A stretch of 64,000 bases of DNA, from contig CM055096.1 in the NCBI GenBank assembly GCA_029204225.1, forward strand, positions 74,114,919-74,178,918. The letters are read 5' to 3'. Source of the DNA: Diphasiastrum complanatum. Lineage: Eukaryota > Streptophyta > Lycopodiopsida > Lycopodiales > Lycopodiaceae. Shown here piece by piece: positions 56,017 to 64,000 of this stretch. Position 1 is the stretch's first letter. Each line of letters opens with the position of its first letter. The notes below the pieces were generated by a model that saw only the letters and a program-made list of their open reading frames with translations, did no database searches and was not told the DNA's origin. A program made the position numbers and the translations under genes.

Positions 56017-57015
56017 TGTGAAAGATTTCATATCACTAAGATCCGAAATATCCCTTTGATCTTTGGTTAGAAAACAATCAACTCCAATCTTGCCAATGTG
56101 GAAAAATCAGCATCTACACAAAAAATGAGATACAAACTCTAATAGATCTTGATCAAACATGAACCAAAACATAAATAGAGGCTACTATCTATACAAAAAT
56201 AGTACCCTATTGTATTTCACACGTGTGAACCTGAAAATAACAAATATTGATCAGTCTACACATAGAATTGCAAGATATCACAAGTATAGTGCACCAATGG
56301 ATAGTAGAGAGAACCATGTATAAGTGTGAAAAGTACAGTACTAAGGACCATAAATTGATCTTTGAATGATCCACAAGGTGATTGTATGCTTGTTAAACAA
56401 TCTATCAGAAACTAGTCGTCAGAAAACAAGATCTAGTTTAGCAGCTTGATAGGAAACAAGTAGAGACAATCAAAGCATTGATCAAATAGTATAATCCAAC
56501 TCCACACGTGTGGAAATAAGGCTGTAGTACGGCCTATAGACAGTGTTTACAAAGTGCCAAAGCTGGGTTTCATTGGAAATCAAGAGTAATCACCATACAA
56601 TGAGAGGAAACTCGAGTTTCTCCTTGAGGCTCCAAAAAGTTTCTATCTTCTCACTATGGAGAATGGGAATACATAGTAAAACACACTTCCTTTGCAAAGT
56701 TAGGTGAAAATCCAGCATGTAATAAGGAAGTAGACTCCACTTTCTTGCCCTAATGTGAAAACCCTAGCCTAGATCCAAGAGTCATGCTTGGTAGGTGCAT
56801 GGTAGGTACAAATCTCATCATAAATCATGGTCTAGATCCTACAAAGTAGGAATCACTACCAAATAGACACAACCACTCCTCTTGACTCGTGGTAACCTAC
56901 TTTAGGTGTGTATGTACAAGTGGCACTTTGGCCATTCAAGTAACCAACAAACAATATTGACAAAATGTACAATATTCTACATGGCTAGATTTGCCAATGT
57001 AGGCAATTTTTCACA
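56017..57015 (-). repeat. Shared copia LTR (999 bp)
   Basis: On the minus strand it starts TGTGAAAAATTGCC and ends ATCTTTCACA, next to a primer site on its downstream side and a polypurine tract (GAGGAGGAG, 57016-57024) on its upstream side. The same LTR therefore ends one element and starts the next. The first 314 bp are repeated at 58224-58537. Exact CACACGTGTG at 56218-56227 and 56503-56512. Confidence 0.92.
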
Positions 57016-57024
57016 CTCCTCCTC
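57016..57024 (-). other. Polypurine tract
   Basis: The minus strand reads GAGGAGGAG directly before the TGTGAAAAATT LTR start. Confidence 0.85.
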
Positions 57025-58223
57025 AAATCTAGCCTTGGAGATCACAATGCTTTTATCAATAACTCCAATTGAAGATCTAAGCTTGACAAATGAATCTTTA
57101 GGTAAAGGTTTAGTAAACAAATCAGCCAAGCAACTTGATGATGGCACGTGTTGGAGCTTGATCTCTTTAGCTTGCACTTTTTCCCTCACGAAATGATGAG
57201 CAATTTCGATGTGTTTGCTCCTTGCATGGAATGTAGGATTAGTTGCAAGTGATTGGGCTGATTGGTTGTCACAATAGATGATAGGGATCTCCTCCTCCAT
57301 GACATGAAGCTCCACCAATAGCCTTTTGAGCCACAAGACCTCCTTGCATGTTGATGTCAAGGCCTTGTATTCGGATTCTGTGGAAGATAGAGAGATGATA
57401 TCTTGCTTTTTGAAAAGCCATGATACTACTCCATCACATAGAAAGGTGGCAAAGACACTTGTTGATCTTCTATCCACTTTGTCACCTGCAAAATCCAAGT
57501 CACTATAGGCTCTTAAGGCAAGATTAGTTCCTCTATACAAAATACCAAAATTCTTAGTGAATGAAATGTATCTAAGAACTCTTTTGGCCATCTTCCAATG
57601 TGAAACTAGAGGACTTTGCATGAATTGGCTTAACTTTCCAACACTATAACTAAGATCAGGTCCAGTTATAGTTAAATAGATCTAGGAGCCAATAAGCCTT
57701 CTATATAATGTGATGTCCTCAAAGGATGCTTCATCACAACCAATAGATGCTTTTACATGTTGCTCCATTGGTGTCTCAATGCCTTTACAATTCTTCATTC
57801 CAAATCTATCTAGGATGGATGTAGCATATTTAGATTGACAAATGAAGCTAAAATCACATCCTCTAATAACCTCTATTCCAAGAATGAAGCTCAATAGGCC
57901 GAGATCTACCATCTTAAACTCTTTTGCTAAAGCAATTTTTACATCTCTAATTCCATCTAGATCATTACCACTCAAGATAATGTCATCTACATACAAAACA
58001 AGAATAATGATCATGCCATCATGAAAACTTATATACAATGATGGATCATAGGCACTCATTACAAAATTGATGGAAATGAGAAAAGAGTTTAGCCTATAGT
58101 ACCATGCTCTAGGTGCTTGCTTGAGCCCATAAAGGCTCTTCTTCAAAAATCACACCTTTCCTTCATGCTTTGCCTTGATGAAGCCCTCAGGTTGCCTCAT
58201 GTAGATCTCTTCCTCCAAATAAC
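57025..58223 (-). pseudogene. copia RT (C-terminal half) and RNase H
   Basis: Begins in mid RT (MRQPEGFIKAKHEGKV, an in-frame stop near 58151, then KKSLYGLKQAPRAW), with the catalytic LYVDDIILSG (about 57995-57966), EFKMVDLGLLSFILGIEV, ETPMEQHVKAS and LYRRLIGS. After a stop near 57682 it resumes with SPLVSHWKMAKRVLRYI, YSDLDFAGDKVDRRSTSVF (first RNase H Asp), LSSTESEYKAL (Glu), YCDNQSAQSLATNP (Asp), FHARSKHIEIAHHFVREK and CLADLFTKPLP, and ends at the LTR. These catalytic positions are intact. The N-terminal RT, integrase, protease and gag are missing, joined to an LTR fragment at 58223/58224. Confidence 0.9.
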
Positions 58224-58537
58224 AGGTGAAAATCCAGCATGTAATAAGGAAGTAGACTCCACTTTCTTGCCCTAATGTGAAAACCCTAGCCTAGATCCAA
58301 GAGTCATGCTTGGTAGGTGCATGGTAGGTACAAATCTCATCATAAATCATGGTCTAGATCCTACAAAGTAGGAATCACTACCAAATAGACACAACCACTC
58401 CTCTTGACTCGTGGTTACCTATTTTAGGGGTGTATGTACAAGTGGCACTTTGGCCATTCAAGTAACCAACAAACAATATTGACAAAATGTACAATATTCT
58501 ACATGGCTAGATTTGCCAATGTAGGCAATTTTTCACA
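58224..58537 (-). repeat. Truncated copia 5' LTR (first 314 bp)
   Basis: Matches 56702-57015 with only a handful of differences (all near 58414-58430 in my reading), about 98-99% identity. It ends ACA at 58537 as the other LTR does. The breakpoint with RT sits at an AGG-containing word. Confidence 0.93.
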
Positions 58538-58694
58538 ATAAGCATGAATGAGATAAGAGAGAGAAAGAGAGTGATCTCTCTTCCCACGAGCTACATCTAC
58601 CTCTCCGCGAGAAGATACATGATGGAGCCTTTGGGAGAACAATTGAATTCCCTACTTTTTGTGGCCATAAATCGGCCATGTTATCCATAAATCG

Positions 58695-60420
58695 GCCTTT
58701 TTAATCTTTGGCACCGATTAAGTGCTCCCAAATTGTGCTCCCCACATTATTGAATATGTGCATCGGGTCCAAAAGATGGTTGATCAACAATTTCCCCCAA
58801 TATGGAAGTACATGAAATATTGATAACTTCTTCATGCCAGGAGGGGGTCGCACTAGACTGTCATCTCCAAATTTGAAACCAATCACTTGCTTGCAACATT
58901 AAGAAACAAGCACACACATTTAATTGAGAAAATTATTCCTAGCACATATTTAAAGAGAGACACTATTAAGAAAATAAATGACACTGAATATTGGCCCAAA
59001 TATTATGTGTTGTACCTTTATGGTGTGGGGACGTTGACCAACATGCCCCTCACGCATAGGGTGATTGGGTGGAAGGTATCGAGTGTGGCCCTCACAACAT
59101 CTTTTGTAGATGTTGTGAGTGATGTGCTTACAAATTCTCACCACAAATGGGATATGCATTGTAGCCACTCGTTGAGAGCCTTGCATTGAAACAAAACAAC
59201 CGACTTAATTATTGTGAGTTCAACATTTGGATCGAGGGAAAATTCAGTGAATTCACATTAGATTTAATATCATGAACCAATTGCAAAGATATCTCACCTG
59301 AACATTCCCCATATCCAGGAAAGTCATGCATCGTCCACATCAAGATCCACTTTATCACAAAATCCTTTGTCTGCGTGGTCTTGATATATCACTCACTTGA
59401 ACTCCTTTCCATAGAATCTTTAGCTCATCTACCAAGGGAGCCATATACACGTCATATTTTTTGCCTTGTATTTTTCCAGGATAGGTGCCCCTTCCGACCA
59501 AGTGAACCATGATGTGGAGCTCAAACCAAATGGATTCACACCATCCATTGCCAACCCCAAATGCAAATGGTGAGGCTCATCCCTAAACTCATGCTAAGTA
59601 GCATCCACATGATTCTATGATGGATCCTCATAGTATCGTCCGATGAACGATTGCTCAAATGCCATGTCATAAGCTCCGCTAGGGAATTACACCCAAACAC
59701 ATGGCATATCCTGGGTATGATGGGAAAATGTCTTACCACCTTGGCGGGTATGATGTCTCCTTGTAAATTCTGCCTGTAACGGTGTTCTCCACAACGTGGA
59801 CACATGCTTGCCTCCTCAAACTCACCTCTATATAAAATGCAATCGTTGCATGTATACTCTTGTAATTCATGTCGACTGCCAATACCATTTTCTTGGCTTC
59901 TTGTCGAGACGTCACCATGGTGTCATTTGGAAGCAACATTTTTCTGAGCAATCTATGAAAAATATTCATGTAATTAGTTATAGTTTCTCACAACACATGA
60001 AAAAATAAAATGAGATTTGAGTTTGTCTATAACACACAAGAAGCTGACAAGCTTACCCAAACAACTTTGTGACACTTGCATCTGACCACCCGCTTAGTTT
60101 GCAAGTTCAAAAGTAACAAACAAGCTTGCAACTTTGACATTTGTCCACCCTCGTACAAAGGAGTGGATGTTAAGCCACGCATCATCTCTTCTTCCCTTGT
60201 CAATGTGGCCTTGGGTGGGTCCGTGAAGAATGCATCCATCATGTCATCCATGTCGTCCTCGTGATCATGCGTTGTGAAATGGCACATCCACGTGTATTGT
60301 GTCTCCTTGGGACATATCTTTGTGCAAGTCCACGGGTGCATGTGAGGAAAGTGGTGGCTCTGTGCACTTGCACATCTGAATCTTGCCGATTGCATGGCAA
60401 TATCTGGTTGAATTCTCCGA
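58695..60420 (-). pseudogene. CACTA TNP2-type transposase remnant (copy 2)
   Basis: Second, diverged TNP2 copy on the minus strand. From 60420: an acidic block (DHEDDMDDMMDAFF), STPLYEGGQMSKLQACLLLL, a GTAAGC donor near 60051-60056, an intron, then LLRKMLLPND, SRQEAKKMVLAVDMNYKSIH, CPRCGEHRYRQNLQGDIIPA, VRHFPIIPRICHVFGCNSLA, LMTWHLSNRSSDDTMRI. A heavily shifted middle follows (HLWLGMSLTICIWGWQW-like frames). The end has HTRYLPPNHPMREGH and LSIFHVLPYW, LLDPMHIFNNVGSTIW, LIGAKD. Equivalent segments in copy 1 (51039-53145) occur in the same order. It is inactive, with many shifts. Confidence 0.85.
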
Positions 60421-60726
60421 TAGTCATGTGAATGCGAGTCATCATCCTACACAATACAAGCGCAACAACAAGAACAACGAAATATTCTCTACAATTGTGA
60501 ACACCGCCAAATACATACATGATAAGGGTGCATGCAATGTATTTTAGCAATGTAAAGTTCTTTGCAAATCAGAACTTACCGAAGTACCGATTTCGGACCA
60601 CACAAATAATAACTCTCTCTCAATCAAGTAACAATGGATCAAACACAAAATTAGAGAGTAATACATGTTATAAACAAATTGAATACATTGAGTCGAATAC
60701 AAGACATGTTTAGAAATTTTGAGTCG
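60421..60726. other. Spacer without recognised genes
   Basis: AT-rich; it may be the 5' flank of TNP2 copy 2. No repeat or gene seen. Confidence 0.35.
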
Positions 60727-61430
60727 GGTTTAGGATTTAGGATTGGGTTTACGGTTTGGGAGTTAAGAGCCTTGGGTTAAGGGTCCAAGGTCCAGGGTTA
60801 AGAGTGTAGGGTTTAGGGGTCCAAGATCCAAGGTTTAAGATTTTGGGTTCAGGGTCCAAGGTCCAAGGTTTAGGATTTAAGGTTTAGGGTCCAAGAAATA
60901 GGATTTAGAGTATGAGATTTAGGGTCGAAGGTATAGGGTTTAGAGTATGAGGTTTAGGGTCCAAGATCTTTGGTTTAGGATTTAGAGTACAGGGTTTGGG
61001 ATTTAGAGTTTAGGGTTTATGTTTTAGGGTACATGCTTTAGGATTTAGGGTATAGGATTTAGGGTTTGGAATTTAGGATTCAGTGTTCAAGGTTTAGGAT
61101 TTATGGTCCAGAGTCTAGATTTTAGGGTTTAGAGTACAGGGTTTGGGGTTTATGGTCTAGGGTCCAGGGTTTAAGGTTTAGGATATAGGGTATAGGGTTT
61201 AGGGTACAAGGTTTAAGGTTTAGGATTTAGGGTCCAATGTTTAGGGTTTAGGAATTAGGCTTTAGGATTTAGGGTTTAGGGCATAGGGCATAGAGTTTAG
61301 AGTACATGGTTTAGGGTCCAAGGTATAGGTTATGGGATTTAGGGTTTTGATTCTAGAGTTTAGGGTCCAAGATCCTTGGTTTATGCTTTATGGTTCAAGG
61401 TTTAGGATCTAGGGTTTAAGATTTAGATAA
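60727..61430 (+). repeat. Degenerate telomere-like (TTTAGGG) array
   Basis: About 700 bp of TTTAGGG/TTTAGGA/TCCAAGG-type words in one orientation, highly degenerate, with runs such as GGGTTTAGGGTCCAAGG. Plant telomeres are TTTAGGG, so this is probably an interstitial, decayed telomeric-type repeat. Confidence 0.88.
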
Positions 61431-61452
61431 TTTTGGTTTATCTCGATATACA

Positions 61453-61517
61453 ATGAACCCCTCACACACCTACACACATATACCCACACATTTCATATTT
61501 TATTTTCCTCTCACAGA

Positions 61518-61553
<36 letters not shown>

Positions 61554-61680
61554 ATCGCGAGCAGAGGCAGGAGGCGGCTCTAGCGTCACAACAACTTCCA
61601 TCGCAACAGCAGCTCCAGCTCTAGGCGCCTTCTTTTTTGCTTGTCTGGACGACAAACCAGTCTGCATCCGTGATCGGGTG
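61453..61680 (+). other. Possible first exon or 5' region
   Basis: An ORF from 61453 has a Ser/Leu run over a CT microsatellite (61519-61550), then an Ala/Gly/Thr-rich stretch (GGGSSVTTTSIATAAPALG) and GTGAGC at about 61678, a possible donor. This could be the first exon of the trihelix-like gene next to it; I see no domain in it. Confidence 0.3.
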
Positions 61681-61833
61681 AGCGCCTTCATCTTTCCGTC
61701 TTTTGCTTCATGTTTTCTTCATTCGTTTTCATTCTAGCCTATTTTAGTTCATTTTGCATTCATTCAATCATAATCTAGTCTGTTTCAGGTGACTTATCTA
61801 TTCGTTTGATCTTAATTTTGCCCGTTCCCTTAG

Positions 61834-62028
61834 AAATTGTATGAGGATTGGGCCGATGTTGCCATGTACGTGAATCAGGAGTGCGGGCTGGATGAATCCA
61901 AGGATTGGAAAACTGGGAAGCAGTGCAAGTATAAGATCTTTAATATGAAGCGCTAATATAAAATTGAGAAGGATGCCTAGGGTTCTGAAAACATAAGTCT
62001 CTTCACTCGAACTTCATCATTTACAAAG
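61834..62028 (+). pseudogene. Trihelix (GT-factor)-like exon with stops
   Basis: Between a TTAG acceptor and a GTACGT donor the frame reads YEDWADVAMYVNQECGLDES, WKTGKQCKYKI, NMKR, TAA, YKIEKDA, TAG, GSENISLFTRTSSF. The spacing (W, V.YVN...G, KT..QCK.KI..(M/L)K..YK.EK) matches plant trihelix (Myb/SANT-like) DNA-binding domains. The TAA at 61954-61956 and TAG at 61978-61980 lie inside the domain, so this copy is broken. It is probably a decayed gene copy or a retro-fragment; the flanking splice signals favour a genomic fragment. Confidence 0.6.
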
Positions 62029-63524
62029 GTACGTTTCCCTTATTCCCTCTCTGAATTCTATATAGCTATCTGGCCTGACGCTTGAACATTTTGTAAGCCT
62101 GACGCTTGAACATTTTGTAGGTAGCTGTCTGTATTCTGTAGGTACTATTAGTGGAAGCTTTCGTTGATCTTTAAGAGAGGAATGGCTTTTTCACAAATGC
62201 AAACCTTAAAAGCCTTAGCATTTGAAGCTATGTCGTGTCAACAGGGGACATATAGGCTGTTCTGGCAAACGATGGGGTGAAAATAAAAATCTAGGGTGTT
62301 GAAATTGCTTCTAACAATGATCAACACTTGAGCATTAAATGAGATGCATCAAGCTCAAGTGCAAACTTTTGTTTCCTTCAAAAACAAATACCTACAAAAT
62401 TGTGGTTGCGGGTTGCCTCCCTAGGCACGTAGTAGGGCGTGCGTGGCCCCAGCTTTCATTTTTTTGGTCTCTCTCTCTCTCTCTCTAATAGAAGACCGTG
62501 GAGCAGAAATGAGTCTTTTTTCAAGGGAAGTGCAGAGAACTACCAACAGACGATCTGACGGTGTTGTGTAGACAGCTGCACTCAGACAGTCTGGTGGTGA
62601 TTAGGTCAATTAGAATTCAACGCTGTGATCCAGACAAGAACTAGCTGGGAAGGCACAAGAATGAGGGCAAGCAATGGTCACTGAAATAATTCACATCACA
62701 ATACCTCCCTCAAGTCTGTTTAACAAGTTCACAAGTCATGAGTCACCATAGAGTGCCTCCATCGAGTCTCTTCATTCGTTCACAGCTTTTTTAGTCATTT
62801 TTAAACATTTGAAGGCAAGAGTCTGACATGCTCTTGACACTCACTGCTCCTGGCTGGCCGCTCAAACGTTTTAGATTTGAGACGATAGTTGTTGTATATT
62901 TTGGTTTTCATTTGATTCATCTCCGTAATAGATTTACCACTATGAATTCAAAATCTTTTGTTTATTTCCATCGGTAAACGTTTTGTGCTCTTATGTATTT
63001 TTATCAAAGTATTTACGTTTTGTTGTAAAAATGTGCATTTACTTGGATATGAGGTCGTTTTTTCTATTTCTTTCTTGACGAAAGTATTAGATGCACCATT
63101 TAAGATGTTTCAAATCAGCCGAGGCAAGGCTTTATGCAATTTTTGAAGATAGTTTTAGTAGATCTATGGTTTTCCAAGACTTAGATGGACAAAGGCTACA
63201 CGAAAAACCTTTAGAGAAAGAGCAAGTAGTTATATATTTTCGAAATCTTTAATAACGACATAAAAGTAGTGTATTGTTTGTAAAGGTTGCAGCTTTAAGT
63301 GTTTGCAAAACTTTTATTCTTCTGAAAAAATTTCATACCACTCATAATTAATTATCATCATGATCCTCACCAGAATCTAGATGCTCATTTGCCCTTCATA
63401 AATCATGAATATCCTTTGAATGAGACAGACCACACCACTCATTTGTTTAGTTTAAAACAATTTGAGCAGTTGTATTTCAAAACTTTGTAAAACCTATTCT
63501 TTGTCCAAGATTTTGACAAACAAA
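62029..63524. other. AT-rich region, small tandem duplication
   Basis: No gene recognised. A ~24-bp phrase, GCCTGACGCTTGAACATTTT, occurs twice in tandem at about 62076-62122. A short CT run lies at 62469-62486. ORFs up to about 60 codons have no domain. Confidence 0.4.
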
Positions 63525-63665
63525 ATGCACAGATGTACACACATATACACAAACACACTTGCATGCACACAAACATAAACATACAATTGTAAACATACTG
63601 AATATGCACACACATACATATGCACGCATATATACACAAATCAAATATGCACACACACGTACACA
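63525..63665 (+). repeat. CA-rich low-complexity tract
   Basis: Irregular ACACA/ATGCACACA words with ATA interruptions. The ORF on the minus strand (Cys/Ile/Val-rich) is a by-product. Confidence 0.75.
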
Positions 63666-64000
63666 TTGACAATATCAGATTTTACAATGGGTTAGAATTC
63701 TGATCAACAATATTGAATTTTACGATGGGTCAGATTTTATACACTTGGTCGAAAAGTAACGGAAAAATATACAAAATGTTGGAAATTTATACTGGGGTGC
63801 AAATATGCACATGGTCGGATAAAGTAGACCCGTCGACCCGATCCAGGGTCGAACACGCCTGAATAATTTTTGCCTCGATCCGATCTGATCCAGGGTCGGA
63901 AAATCTCTTTTTGACTAGGATGACATTGGGTCAAAAAAATGCTTTGCGTTGGATTTTTACATATTGAACCAGGGTAAAAAAAGTCAAACCCGATTCAACC
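63666..64000. other. End region with short GATCCAGGGTCG repeats
   Basis: The words GATCCAGGGTCG (63841 and about 63888) and AACCAGGGTA (63967) suggest a degenerate tandem element running out of the window. No gene seen. Confidence 0.4.

Noticed and set aside
63439-63672. Cys/Ile/Val-rich minus-strand ORF
   Set aside because: Translation of the CA-rich tract; not a membrane protein.

Overview
The window looks like nuclear heterochromatin of a land plant. The evidence is layered Ty1/copia and Ty3/gypsy retrotransposons whose primer sites match plant initiator tRNA-Met (TGGTATCAGAGCC), CACTA-type TNP2 transposase remnants, degenerate TTTAGGG-like repeats and one trihelix-like exon. Almost no ordinary host gene is visible. 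I cannot name the species from the sequence.

Layout. 1-0.9 kb: decayed copia reverse transcriptase (RT). 0.9-3.7 kb: diverged tandem and duplicated AT-rich DNA. 3.8-9.4 kb: a gene-like region with short phase-0 exons, one exon block duplicated in tandem, followed by TAGGAAA-type repeats. 9.9-11.9 kb: copia gag-integrase remnant. 13.2-25.4 kb: a ~361-bp satellite enclosing a Ty3/gypsy element that is itself split by a structurally complete minus-strand copia element (18242-23498). 25.5-26.7 kb: an unrecognised exon-like ORF. 26.9-30.9 kb: minus-strand copia, truncated in RT. 31-38.4 kb: plus-strand copia whose 3' LTR holds the best-preserved insertion of the window, element A (33279-38262), with LTRs on both sides, ATTGG target duplications and one uninterrupted 790-codon ORF. 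38.9-43.5 kb: a second, minus-strand, related long-ORF element (element B) lying against a broken multi-exon gene. 44-48 kb: one copia family in head-to-head halves. 48.1-48.7 kb: a large imperfect foldback. 49.2 kb: a CT microsatellite. 50.8-53.3 kb: TNP2 transposase between satellite fragments. 53.3-58.5 kb: a minisatellite, then two minus-strand copia units sharing one LTR. 58.7-60.4 kb: a second TNP2 remnant. 60.7-61.4 kb: a telomere-like array. 61.4-62.0 kb: a trihelix-like exon with stops. The remainder is AT-rich and unassigned.

Working together. Almost everything is mobile DNA that depends on other copies for its enzymes. The most interesting pair is elements A and B. Both start at a gag-type ATG, both have lost many integrase and zinc-knuckle residues, and both stay open for hundreds of codons. 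They share an unfamiliar C-terminal module that is duplicated inside B. They look like a family of coding but non-autonomous copia-derived elements. A second recurring theme is an exact CACACGTGTG palindrome in several different LTRs and their flanks, a candidate shared cis-element.
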